This document shows positions 25,173 through 33,294 of a stretch of DNA of 44,932 bases, piece by piece (position 1 is the stretch's first letter; each line of letters opens with the position of its first letter). Location of the stretch: contig PAAR01000024.1 of NCBI GenBank assembly GCA_002699085.1, positions 1 through 44,932 of the forward strand. Reading direction: 5' to 3'. The DNA comes from Micavibrio sp. (GTDB lineage Bacteria > Pseudomonadota > Alphaproteobacteria > Micavibrionales > UBA9664). The notes below the pieces were generated by a model that had not been told where the DNA came from, searched no databases, and saw only the letters and a list, made by a program, of their open reading frames with translations. The translations under genes and the position numbers were made by a program.

Positions 25173-26009
25173 ATGAGTTTTACCTTTGCCCATATCTCCG
25201 ATTTGCATTTAGGCAATATGCCTAAGGTCTCGTTTTTGCAATTGATGGGTAAACGCTTAACAGGCTATTTGTCTTGGCACTTAAATCGTAAAGGTCATCA
25301 TCGTTTAGAAGTGTTGGACGCTCTCAAAGAAGATTTACAAAAACAGCAGCCCGATCATATTTGTATTACAGGAGATATCGTTAATATCTCGCTACCCAAT
25401 GAGTTTCGTCAAGCGCAAGCATGGCTAGAAGATTTAGGTGCAAGCGATCAATTATCTGTCATCCCAGGTAACCACGATGCCTATGTCGCTAATACTCTTA
25501 ATTTGTGGCAGGACACAGATTTTCCGTTTGTGCATAAAAAAGATGGTGTGGCCTTTATTGGTGTATCGTCGGCAGTGCCAATGCCCCCCTTTATTGCAGC
25601 AGGCAAAATTGGTGATGAACAATTGGCGAAATTAGCGCAAATTTTGAAAGAGACAGAATCTGAAGGTTTAACACGTGTTATCCTCATTCATCATCCTGTA
25701 CAACATCACCGCAAAATATGGCGTAAATCTCTATGGGATACAGATGCCTTAAAAAAAGTGATTAAAGAAAATGGCGCAGAGCTTGTTTTGCATGGTCATA
25801 TTCATAAGCCACTTTTTGAAGAAATTGAGGGAAAGAATGGCAAGAAAGTACCTGTTTATGGGGCAGGTTCGGCGTCACTTTACGATCCCAAAAAAGGCCA
25901 TATGGCGCATTATCAATTATTCAATGTTGGTAAAGGGCAGATCAGTGTAAGTCACCATGTCTATGAACCAAGCTCGCATAGCTTTATTCAAACGGACATA
26001 CACTACTAA
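25173..26009 (+). CDS. Calcineurin-like metallophosphoesterase
   Basis: A 278-aa soluble enzyme with the full set of two-metal phosphoesterase motifs: HISDLHLG (7-14), ITGDIVN (about 67), GNHDAY (about 98), ILIHHPVQHH (about 173) and LHGHIHKP (about 208). It could cut a phosphodiester such as a cyclic nucleotide, UDP-diacylglucosamine or a lipid; nothing here decides the substrate. Its last 26 bases overlap the convergent pseudouridine synthase gene, so there is no room for a terminator between them. Confidence 0.85.
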   Translation: MSFTFAHISDLHLGNMPKVSFLQLMGKRLTGYLSWHLNRKGHHRLEVLDALKEDLQKQQPDHICITGDIVNISLPNEFRQAQAWLEDLGASDQLSVIPGNHDAYVANTLNLWQDTDFPFVHKKDGVAFIGVSSAVPMPPFIAAGKIGDEQLAKLAQILKETESEGLTRVILIHHPVQHHRKIWRKSLWDTDALKKVIKENGAELVLHGHIHKPLFEEIEGKNGKKVPVYGAGSASLYDPKKGHMAHYQLFNVGKGQISVSHHVYEPSSHSFIQTDIHY

Positions 26010-26640
26010 ATTTCATACGCTCATCTGTTTTAGGATGCGTAAGCTCTAATGTTTCCGCATGTAACAGCAATCTATCAGACATAGTTTGTATATCTTCTGG
26101 GGCATAGAAACGATCCCCTAAAATCGGATGTCCAATGGCCTGCATATGTACCCGTAATTGATGCGTTCTACCTGTCTCTGGGAATAAATAAAGCAATGTA
26201 GTATCTGCATTACGTTTGATGACACGCCATTTGGTCAAAGCAGGTTTTCCCTCTCCATGGTCTACTTTTTGTAAGGGGCGATTGGGCCAATCAACCATAA
26301 GTGGCAGATTAATTTCTCCTTCATCATCCGTAATCAAGCCAGATACTTTGGCGATATAGCTTTTATCTGTGTGGCGTTCGGCAAATTGTGTGCTGAGCTG
26401 GCGGTGAGCTTTTCGTGTTAAGGCAAGTACCATCACGCCAGAGGTCGCCATATCGAGGCGATGAACAATACGGGCTTTTGGAAAACTTTGCTGGGCACGG
26501 GATTCAACGCAGTCATAAAGGTTTTCTGTTTTGCCTGGGACAGATAATAGCTCAGCTGGTTTATCAACAATGAGGATCGTCTCATCATGGTATAAAATAT
26601 CAAGATAGGGCTCGAATGGCGGGTTATATTCAAAGTCCAT
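25984..26640 (-). CDS. RluA-family pseudouridine synthase
   Basis: A 218-aa enzyme lacking an S4 domain. The catalytic aspartate is D63 in HRLDMATSG. YIAKVSG, FPETGRTHQLRVHMQAIGHPILGD and LLLHAETLEL complete the RluA pattern. The short length and absence of an S4 domain resemble RluA itself, which modifies U746 of 23S rRNA and U32 of some tRNAs, but the target here is not proven. Its ATG lies inside the last 11 bases of ribF, so it is probably translated by coupling to ribF. Confidence 0.85.
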   Translation of the reverse strand: MDFEYNPPFEPYLDILYHDETILIVDKPAELLSVPGKTENLYDCVESRAQQSFPKARIVHRLDMATSGVMVLALTRKAHRQLSTQFAERHTDKSYIAKVSGLITDDEGEINLPLMVDWPNRPLQKVDHGEGKPALTKWRVIKRNADTTLLYLFPETGRTHQLRVHMQAIGHPILGDRFYAPEDIQTMSDRLLLHAETLELTHPKTDERMKFSSVCPFE

Positions 26641-27562
26641 GAAGCAGTTCTTTGGCGAGATGACAGTCCTTGGCCATTTGACTTTTCAGTGCTTCAAGGC
26701 TGTCAAATTTAGCTTCACCCCGTAAGAATTTAACGGGTCTGACTTTAAGCATTTTGCCGTAGAGATCACCTTCATAGTCAAAGATAAAGGTTTCTACTAA
26801 AGGCTCCTGCGCACGGAACATTGGACGAATACCAATATTGCTGGCAGAGGCCAGCCATTGTTTTTCACCTTCAATTTGCACGAGTGTTGCGTAGATACCT
26901 AAGGCAGGGCATAGATAATCACCGAGTTTCATATTGGCAGTGGGATAACCAAGCTCACGACCTCGTTTATCTCCATGAATGACTTCAGATTCAATAAACC
27001 AGTTCCAACCAAGCAGTGCATTGGCTTCACCGATATCGCCGCGGCGTAATGCATGCCGTATTTCAGAAGAAGAATAAATTGTGCCGTTATCATGGCTCAA
27101 GACATCAATCACAGATGTTTCAAATGCTTTGCATGCTTTGAGCATATCAATTTTGCCTGAACGCATTTTGCCAAAGCAGAAATCATGGCCAACGACGATA
27201 TGGCTGGCTTTTAATCCACTTATTAAAACATCGTTGATAAACTGATCCGCAGATAATGCGGCAAAGTCTTTAGTGAATGGAATATTATAAAGAATATCAA
27301 CGTCACATAAATCATTCAGAAGAAGCTCTTTTTGATGGCTGTTCGTGAGAAGAAAGCTCTCTGCTTCTACGCCAAATAATAGTCTAGGGTGCGGAGAAAA
27401 GGTCATTACAGCTAGTTTTTTGCCTATCTTATCAGCAATGCTTTTTGCTTGAGCGATTAAAAGCTGGTGGCCACGATGTACACCATCAAAATTACCAATG
27501 GCAACGACTGCCCCTTGATCTTTTGCTTGTATTTTATCGTAACCATTGTAAGTCTTTATCAT
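26630..27562 (-). CDS. ribF: Bifunctional riboflavin kinase / FAD synthetase
   Basis: A 310-aa enzyme. The N-terminal FAD synthetase carries GNFDGVHRGH (23-32), the nucleotidyl-transferase HxGH site, and GHDFCFGKMRSG. The C-terminal riboflavin kinase has RELGYPTANM and FIFDYEGDLYGK. It makes FMN and then FAD in the cytoplasm, which among others gcdH needs. The ATG is the only possible start: its first two bases are shared with the ATG of the divergent hydrolase gene in CATG. A promoter TTGCGT-17-TAAAGT lies inside the neighbour's first codons, 8 bases from the start. Confidence 0.95.
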   Translation of the reverse strand: MIKTYNGYDKIQAKDQGAVVAIGNFDGVHRGHQLLIAQAKSIADKIGKKLAVMTFSPHPRLLFGVEAESFLLTNSHQKELLLNDLCDVDILYNIPFTKDFAALSADQFINDVLISGLKASHIVVGHDFCFGKMRSGKIDMLKACKAFETSVIDVLSHDNGTIYSSSEIRHALRRGDIGEANALLGWNWFIESEVIHGDKRGRELGYPTANMKLGDYLCPALGIYATLVQIEGEKQWLASASNIGIRPMFRAQEPLVETFIFDYEGDLYGKMLKVRPVKFLRGEAKFDSLEALKSQMAKDCHLAKELLHGL

Positions 27563-27599
27563 GGTTTACGACTTTATTCATTACCCGCCTTTAACGCAA
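27523..27599. promoter_or_regulatory. Interlocked divergent promoters inside each other's coding starts
   Basis: For ribF (minus), TTGCGT (complement of 27594-27599), 17 bases, TAAAGT (complement of 27571-27576), 8 bases to the ATG. For the hydrolase (plus), TTGCTT (27523-27528), 18 bases, TGTAAG (27547-27552), 8 bases to the ATG. Each promoter lies in the other gene's coding region. The ribF one is the better match. Confidence 0.45.
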
Positions 27600-28292
27600 G
27601 ACATAACAGCGGAGCGGCAACCTAAACTGGTCATCCTTTTACATGGCTATGCAGTGAATGGTTTCGTCATGTCAAAAATGGCGCATATTATTCAAGATAC
27701 AATACCCCAAATCGAAGTAATGAGCTTAAATGCCGATGAACAGGCAGCCCATCCCCGTAAGCGCTTAGTACCTAAAACGCTTTATATGCCAGCGAAGCTA
27801 ATGAATAAAGATAATACATTAACAGAAGCAGCGCAGCGTCAGTGGTTTTCCGTTTATGGTGCTTTTCCTACATGGGGGCCTCGTCTTTATCATGCAGCTT
27901 TAAAAATGAAACGCTTTATTGAAGCAGAAGCCAACCAGCGGGGCATTGCATTATCGGATATTGCTCTATGTGGGTTTTCACAAGGTGGTGCTTTGACGTT
28001 ATATACATCACTTATCATGGCGAAGCCTCTGGGTGCGGTGATTGGGCATTCTGCGCCGTTTTTAGGTTTTTCCAAAAAAATAACGGCGGTTTCACCAACT
28101 CTGTTTATCTATGGCTGTCCTGATACCTCTATTGCCGATCATTATTTTGAACGCTCCGTTGAGGAACTTTCAAAGATTAATAAAGAGGCTGTGTTTATAG
28201 AGCTAGAAGGTTTGGGGCATCGTATGAGCAGAGAATCTTGTCAGATTACAGCTGACTTTATTCAAGAGAATCTATTTAAAACTCCAAACTAA
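27561..28292 (+). CDS. Alpha/beta hydrolase of the phospholipase/carboxylesterase type
   Basis: A 243-aa soluble protein. VILLHGYAVNG near residue 25 is the first strand with oxyanion loop, and S140 in LCGFSQGGAL is the nucleophile in its elbow. YGCPDTSIADH supplies the likely aspartate and GLGHRMS the histidine, so the triad looks complete. The family (YpfH and acyl-protein thioesterase type) hydrolyses short acyl esters or thioesters. The reading frame has a stop 12 bases upstream and no other start before the first strand, so the ATG at 27561 is fixed. Confidence 0.83.
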   Translation: MVYDFIHYPPLTQDITAERQPKLVILLHGYAVNGFVMSKMAHIIQDTIPQIEVMSLNADEQAAHPRKRLVPKTLYMPAKLMNKDNTLTEAAQRQWFSVYGAFPTWGPRLYHAALKMKRFIEAEANQRGIALSDIALCGFSQGGALTLYTSLIMAKPLGAVIGHSAPFLGFSKKITAVSPTLFIYGCPDTSIADHYFERSVEELSKINKEAVFIELEGLGHRMSRESCQITADFIQENLFKTPN

Positions 28293-28400
28293 TTTACCTA
28301 AATTACGATCTATTCTTAAAGTTTTGCTTAGGCTTACCCTCTAAAATAAAGGTTGGACAATAAAAATTGGGTAAGACTATTCATAAAAAAAGTAAGGGTT

Positions 28401-28898
28401 ATGGGTATAAAATCAAAAATCATTACCGCTGTTATAGCGGGGCTATTCTCATTTAGTGTTGAAGCGGCTGAAATTCGTCTTTCAGGGGACGAAACACAGC
28501 TTATACGTCTCGATAGAGATGCCGCCAGCGTGATTGTCGCTAACCCACTATATGCCAATGTATTGGTTGATACGCCTCGTCATTTGGTCGTTATTCCACG
28601 CCAACCTGGGACGACTATGTTTACGGTGCTTGATATGCAAGGTGATGTGATTCAACAAGATCGTATCATCGTTGGTGCCAAGAAAAAGAACTATGTCACT
28701 ATCCGTCGTGCTTGCAGCAATGCTGGTGAAAATGCCGATTGTAAGCCTGTTTCCCAATATTACTGTACCGATGGGTGCTATGAGGTCAATGGTGGCGTCA
28801 ACATAGGCGACGAGCAGAAAATGGCTGGCCTACCAACAACAGATTCTAAGAAAACTGAGACGGATTCAGTGCCACTCATTCCGCTTGAAAGAGAATAA
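28401..28898 (+). CDS. Orphan pilus-assembly N-terminal-domain protein (CpaC-N-like)
   Basis: From the ATG at 28401 (AAGGG just upstream) it is 165 aa; the longer TTG frame adds residues before the signal peptide and is rejected. A signal peptide ending near VEA-AEIR is followed by a domain with IRLDRDAASVIVANPLYANV, LVVIPRQPGTTMFTVLD and a hydrophobic end. This is the domain found at the start of CpaC/RcpA secretins, here without a secretin. A four-cysteine segment follows (RRACSN, ADC, YYCTDGC), perhaps forming disulfides, then a polar tail. It is paired with tadD at 41 bases, so it may assist secretin assembly. Confidence 0.75.
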   Translation: MGIKSKIITAVIAGLFSFSVEAAEIRLSGDETQLIRLDRDAASVIVANPLYANVLVDTPRHLVVIPRQPGTTMFTVLDMQGDVIQQDRIIVGAKKKNYVTIRRACSNAGENADCKPVSQYYCTDGCYEVNGGVNIGDEQKMAGLPTTDSKKTETDSVPLIPLERE

Positions 28899-28939
28899 AC
28901 AGGCTATTTAGGTCAAGGAATTTAAGTAAGGGAAATATC

Positions 28940-29683
28940 ATGTTAAAGAAACTTTTAGTGACGACTATTTTATGTTCAGGACTTGCACTCTCTGGCTGTC
29001 AAACAACAGGATCAGCCAGCCCTAAAATGGCCTATAAAGAAACACGCTCTGGGATCAATGGAGCACTGGAAACAGCTGCTAAAGCGGCACAAGATCAAGG
29101 CGCACAAAAAGAGAGTCTTTTATTTTATGAAGAGCTTTATCGTCGCAATCCAGGTGATGCAAAAGCAGTTGTTCAATATGCGGAAGCACTGCGTCATAAC
29201 AACCAATCAAAAAAAGCCGAGATTATTCTTGAACCATGGGCAGCTAAAGATCAAAATGCTGCACTTGAATATGCGCGTGTTTTACTGAGTTTAGGTCGTT
29301 TATATGAAGCTGAAACAGCCGTTGATGGTGTTTTGGCAAAAGATAGTCAGAATGCCCAAGCGCACCATATAAAAGGTATTGCGCTTGATGCAAAAGGTTT
29401 GTCTGCTGAGGCAGAGGTTCATTTCCGCAAAGCGTTGGATACATGGCAGGGTAGTCCTGTAGCGGTGCTAAATAATTTAGCACTTAATTTGGCAGCACAG
29501 CATAAAAAAGGTGAGGCGATTGCCATGCTTGATCGTGCGATGATTTATGCCCCGAATGAAAGTTACTTGATGAAAAATCGTAATCTTATTTTAGGATTAT
29601 CTGGTGGTTCGGCACCAGTTGCTGCACAAAAAGCAGAAATAGAAACGACTCCTGCACCAGTGCAGAAGCCGCAAAAATCTTAA
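28940..29683 (+). CDS. tadD: TadD-like tetratricopeptide lipoprotein
   Basis: A 247-aa protein with a lipoprotein signal ending LALSGC (lipidated C20). From about residue 50 to 205 there are TPR-like helical pairs: LLFYEELYRRNPGDAKAVVQ, QNAALEYARVLLSLGRLYEA, KDSQNAQAHHIKGIALDAKG, and LNNLALNLAAQHKKGEAIAM. A Pro/Ala tail ends the protein. TadD proteins sit at the outer membrane side and are thought to pilot or stabilise secretin assembly in the Tad system. The gene converges on the end of tadC. Confidence 0.83.
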   Translation: MLKKLLVTTILCSGLALSGCQTTGSASPKMAYKETRSGINGALETAAKAAQDQGAQKESLLFYEELYRRNPGDAKAVVQYAEALRHNNQSKKAEIILEPWAAKDQNAALEYARVLLSLGRLYEAETAVDGVLAKDSQNAQAHHIKGIALDAKGLSAEAEVHFRKALDTWQGSPVAVLNNLALNLAAQHKKGEAIAMLDRAMIYAPNESYLMKNRNLILGLSGGSAPVAAQKAEIETTPAPVQKPQKS

Positions 29684-29698
29684 GTTAAGTAGCCTATA

Positions 29699-29836
29699 TT
29701 ATTTTAGAATATAGTCAGGAATTGTGTCTTGTCCTACAAGGCTTTTTTCGAGCAGAGATTTTTCGAAAAGTTCTATTTTTAAAGGCCATGTTCCATTCCA
29801 AGAGTCTTTAGCGGAAATCATAGTTTCTTTACTCAT
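29699..29836 (-). CDS. Possible 45-aa small protein downstream of tadC
   Basis: An ATG at 29834-29836 with AAAGGA about 8 bases upstream opens 45 codons ending in TAA at 29699-29701. The peptide begins MSKETMISAKDSWNGTWPLK and ends DTIPDYILK; it is hydrophilic, with no signal or membrane helix. It is on the same strand as the tad operon, 86 bases after tadC, in an AT-rich gap. The good ribosome site argues for a real gene. No family is recognised; no homology search was possible. Confidence 0.45.
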   Translation of the reverse strand: MSKETMISAKDSWNGTWPLKIELFEKSLLEKSLVGQDTIPDYILK

Positions 29837-29922
29837 AATAGTGTTCCTTTACTGTTATTCATGCTTAGAATAACAAAATTAGCTCTTGAGTCAATATAGA
29901 CATATAATGTTATCTATGTGTC

Positions 29923-30855
29923 TTAATTCAACGCCATCGCCTGTATCGCTGCGGGGCCTAAGATCACAATGAATAGGGCAGGTAGAAAGAACAAGATCAT
30001 CGGCACGGTCAGTTTTGGTGGTAGGCTTGCTGCTTTACGTTCAGCCTCAGCCATACGTTGGTCACGTTGATCCTCAGCTAAGGTTTGCATCGCTTGGGAG
30101 ATTGACGTCCCGTATTGCTCTGCCTGCATCATTGCTGTGGCAAAGGAACGGGCTGAGCCTGAGCCTACACGACGAGCAAAACCTTGGAAGGCGGCTTTGC
30201 GGTCATTGAGCATTGATAGTTCGGCACTTAATATACCAAGCTCTTCGGCTAAGGTTTCGGAATGTTCGGCCATTTCATGGGCGATACGATCAATGGCTTG
30301 TTCGATACCGATCCCGCCTTGCACGCAGATTAAAATCATATCAAGCGCATCAGGAAAGCTCAGCGCAATTTCTTGTTGGCGTTTGAGCTTTTGGTTCTTG
30401 ACCATGATGTCTGGCAAATAAAAGCCAAAGACAGACAGGCCAAGGATAATTAAAGACCCTAAAGCACCGGGTAAGGGTTCGGGCTTTAGGGTCAACACCA
30501 CCATGGTGAGCACGGAAAAGATAACGGGAAGCGCTATCTTTAATAACAGAAATGTCAAAAGAGCTGAATGCGAGCGGTAGCCCGCCTGCAACATTTTATC
30601 ACGGATTTTTTCGCCCATTTCACCCGCCAATTTTTTGATTTTAAAAAAGCTCGCCATGGAGTCTTTTTTCTTAGAATCTTTGTCATAGGGGGTTTGCTGT
30701 TTTGCTGCATCAAAAAGGTTCTTACGCTTTTGTTGAATAAGACTTTCAAAGCGTTCTTTTTTCTCTACACGGTGCAGCATTGGCCATGCAAATCCGATAA
30801 AAGATAGACCTGCCGCAATCGCACTAAACCAAACAATGAGTAAATTCCAATCCAT
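29923..30855 (-). CDS. tadC: Tad pilus inner-membrane platform protein TadC
   Basis: A 310-aa T2SS-F-domain protein. One hydrophobic helix lies near the N-terminus, two in the middle (about 103-155), and one at the end. The F domain between them has DALDMILICVQGGIGIEQA, ELGILSAELSML and AMMQAEQYGTSI, which are the conserved cytoplasmic helices. With TadB it forms the platform on which the CpaF ATPase works to add or remove Flp subunits. It follows tadB by 13 bases and is the last recognised gene of the operon. Confidence 0.92.
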   Translation of the reverse strand: MDWNLLIVWFSAIAAGLSFIGFAWPMLHRVEKKERFESLIQQKRKNLFDAAKQQTPYDKDSKKKDSMASFFKIKKLAGEMGEKIRDKMLQAGYRSHSALLTFLLLKIALPVIFSVLTMVVLTLKPEPLPGALGSLIILGLSVFGFYLPDIMVKNQKLKRQQEIALSFPDALDMILICVQGGIGIEQAIDRIAHEMAEHSETLAEELGILSAELSMLNDRKAAFQGFARRVGSGSARSFATAMMQAEQYGTSISQAMQTLAEDQRDQRMAEAERKAASLPPKLTVPMILFFLPALFIVILGPAAIQAMALN

Positions 30856-30868
30856 TATAAACCTATTC

Positions 30869-31840
30869 CTATACTTTGAAGTTAATCATTTGGCGCATCA
30901 TTAAAATACCGACACACATCCAGCTTATTGCACCAAATACCAGCATCTTGCCCAAAGGTGTTGTGAACAGCACACCTGTATATTCAGGGTTAATAAGAAA
31001 TAGTGCACCGCCCACCAGAATCGGTAGCGCACCGATGATTGAGGCTGAAGCGGTCGCTTCAGATGACAGTGCCACCACTTTACGCTTTAAGCGGTAGCGG
31101 GCACGAATAAGCCCTGATAAATTCATTAAAGCATTTGAAAGTGATGAGCCTGTTTGTGCTTGAATGGTGATCCCTGTTGCCAGCATATTCATCTCTGGAA
31201 TAGGCATGCGGCGTGCAGCTTGCAACACAGCTTCAGGTAGGCTCATGCCAACTTTTTGTGCCTCATATACTTGCTTCATTTCTTCTCCAACAGGTCCTTC
31301 ATATTCACGAGATACCATGGCAATGGCTTCTGTGACGGGCATCCCAGCCTTAAGCAGGCGCACAATGGCTTCTAAGGCATCGGCAAAATCATCAAGAAAT
31401 TTCTTTTGTCGTTTACCCGCTTTAATTTTTAAAAACAATTTAGGCAAACCAAGGAAACCAATAAAGCCCCCCATGATAAGAACGAAAGGACTGGCCCCGA
31501 TCAACTTCAATATGAATGTGAAAATAGCAGCAAAAATTCCAGCACGTATCCAAAAGGTCTTAACTGAAATTGTCATGCCCGCTTGAGCTATTAATGTTGC
31601 AATAGTGAGTGATTTTTTTTGGCCTTTTTTGCTCGAGGCTTTTTGTTGGTCGGCCACCGCTTCTAATGTTTTACCAATATTATTTTGTGCGTTTTTTTGC
31701 TTCTTAATTTTATCTTGTGGTGCTTCTGCCCCAATCAGTGACATGACACGCTGGCGTTGTTTTTTTGCTTCTTTTAGCTGCACAATTATGACTGCACACA
31801 GAATGGCAAATAATAATATAAAACCAAGGGCGTAGAGCAT
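30869..31840 (-). CDS. tadB: Tad pilus inner-membrane platform protein TadB
   Basis: A 323-aa T2SS-F-domain protein with a single N-terminal helix, a basic cytoplasmic stretch (about 25-85), then helices at about 98-140 and at the C-terminus. DDFADALEAIVRLLKAGMPV, EAIAMVSREYEGPVGEEM and GITIQAQTGSSLSNAL are F-domain motifs. It partners TadC in the assembly platform. Its ATG overlaps the last base of cpaF, a sign of coupled translation. Confidence 0.92.
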   Translation of the reverse strand: MLYALGFILLFAILCAVIIVQLKEAKKQRQRVMSLIGAEAPQDKIKKQKNAQNNIGKTLEAVADQQKASSKKGQKKSLTIATLIAQAGMTISVKTFWIRAGIFAAIFTFILKLIGASPFVLIMGGFIGFLGLPKLFLKIKAGKRQKKFLDDFADALEAIVRLLKAGMPVTEAIAMVSREYEGPVGEEMKQVYEAQKVGMSLPEAVLQAARRMPIPEMNMLATGITIQAQTGSSLSNALMNLSGLIRARYRLKRKVVALSSEATASASIIGALPILVGGALFLINPEYTGVLFTTPLGKMLVFGAISWMCVGILMMRQMINFKV

Positions 31841-33288
31841 TATTCAGCCGCTCCTTCTTGTTCTTCAACATAGGCATCGCCCATCGCTTCCATGACCATC
31901 TCGTAACAACCATATTGTTTGGCGTTTTCAATGAAGTTTGGACGCAAGCCAGATGAGCGTAATTCTGTGACAAGTTTGCCGTTTTTATCTTCACCAAGGA
32001 AATGCAATTTATAAAGGTCTTGCATGGTTACGACATCGCCCTCCATCCCTGTAATCTCGGAAATATGTGTTACCTTACGTGAACCATCTCTGAGGCGTTG
32101 TACTTGAATAATGACGTTAACCGCAGAGGCAATTTGTTCTCTGACGGCCTTTGCAGGTAAATTTAACCCACCCATAGCAATCATATTTTCCATACGAGAA
32201 ATTGCTTCACGTGGATTATTGGCGTGAACTGTACCCATTGAACCGTCATGGCCTGTATTCATTGCTTGCAGCAAATCAAAAGCTTCTGGGCCACGCACCT
32301 CACCGACAATAATACGTTCTGGGCGCATACGTAGACAGTTTTTAACCAAATCACGCATAGAGATTTCGCCAATGCCTTCAAGGTTGGGAGGACGTGTTTC
32401 AAGGCGTACAACATGTGGTTGTTGCAATTGTAACTCTGCCGCATCTTCGCAGGTGACAATACGCTCATTGGTATCAATGTAACGTGTCAGACAGTTGAGC
32501 ATCGTTGTCTTACCTGAGCCTGTACCGCCTGATACTAAAACGTTTACGCGTGAACGACCAATCGCCATGATAAGTTTGGCACAGGCTGGTGTTAACGAGC
32601 CATAGCCAACCAGAGTGTCTAAGGTCAATTTGTCGCGTTTAAATTTACGAATAGTCAGGCATGAGCCGTCAATGGCCAGTGGTGGAATGATAACATTCAC
32701 ACGAGAGCCATCATGTAAACGAGCATCACAGACAGGGGAACTTTCATCAACACGGCGGCCAATAGCGCTTACGATACGTTGGCAAATTGTTGTTAAGTGC
32801 TGGTTGTCACGGAAACGGATATTAGCTCGCTCAATTTTACCGTTCACTTCTATATAAGTGGTATCAGGGCCATTCACCATAATATCGGCGATATCGTCAC
32901 GCTCTAACAGGCTCTCAAGAGGACCAAAGCCAAGCATATCATCAATAGATTCCTTGGCGATATTACCAATTTCATCAGGGCTTAAATCAAGGCCACGGAA
33001 GCGTACAATTTCTTCTACTGCGGCACGGATTTCTTCTTCAGCTGCCTTGCCATCCATACGAGAAAGAGATTTTAGATCAATGCCATCTCGTAAATCTGCC
33101 CAAATTCTTGTGCGAGCACGTTGTAAGCGTACAGATATGTTTTCTGTTTTAAGCTCTGTCTGATCTGCTTCTTCTATATCTAATGTATGAAATGATTTCG
33201 TAGCATTATCTCTTTCTTTTACCTCTGGTGTATCATCAGAAATAATGGGTTCTTCAGTGAGCTGATCTGTATCGCGTTTTCCGAACAT
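31840..33288 (-). CDS. cpaF: Tad pilus assembly ATPase CpaF/TadA
   Basis: A 482-aa secretion ATPase. The N-terminal domain has [20 protein letters not shown], and [20 protein letters not shown] precedes the core. Walker A is [14 protein letters not shown] (about 260), with DAAELQL and the His/Asp box ([20 protein letters not shown]) further down. It powers pilin assembly and retraction on the TadB/TadC platform at the cytoplasmic face of the membrane. It lies 6 bases after cpaE. Confidence 0.95.
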   Translation of the reverse strand: MFGKRDTDQLTEEPIISDDTPEVKERDNATKSFHTLDIEEADQTELKTENISVRLQRARTRIWADLRDGIDLKSLSRMDGKAAEEEIRAAVEEIVRFRGLDLSPDEIGNIAKESIDDMLGFGPLESLLERDDIADIMVNGPDTTYIEVNGKIERANIRFRDNQHLTTICQRIVSAIGRRVDESSPVCDARLHDGSRVNVIIPPLAIDGSCLTIRKFKRDKLTLDTLVGYGSLTPACAKLIMAIGRSRVNVLVSGGTGSGKTTMLNCLTRYIDTNERIVTCEDAAELQLQQPHVVRLETRPPNLEGIGEISMRDLVKNCLRMRPERIIVGEVRGPEAFDLLQAMNTGHDGSMGTVHANNPREAISRMENMIAMGGLNLPAKAVREQIASAVNVIIQVQRLRDGSRKVTHISEITGMEGDVVTMQDLYKLHFLGEDKNGKLVTELRSSGLRPNFIENAKQYGCYEMVMEAMGDAYVEEQEGAAE

Positions 33289-33294
33289 AGTTCT

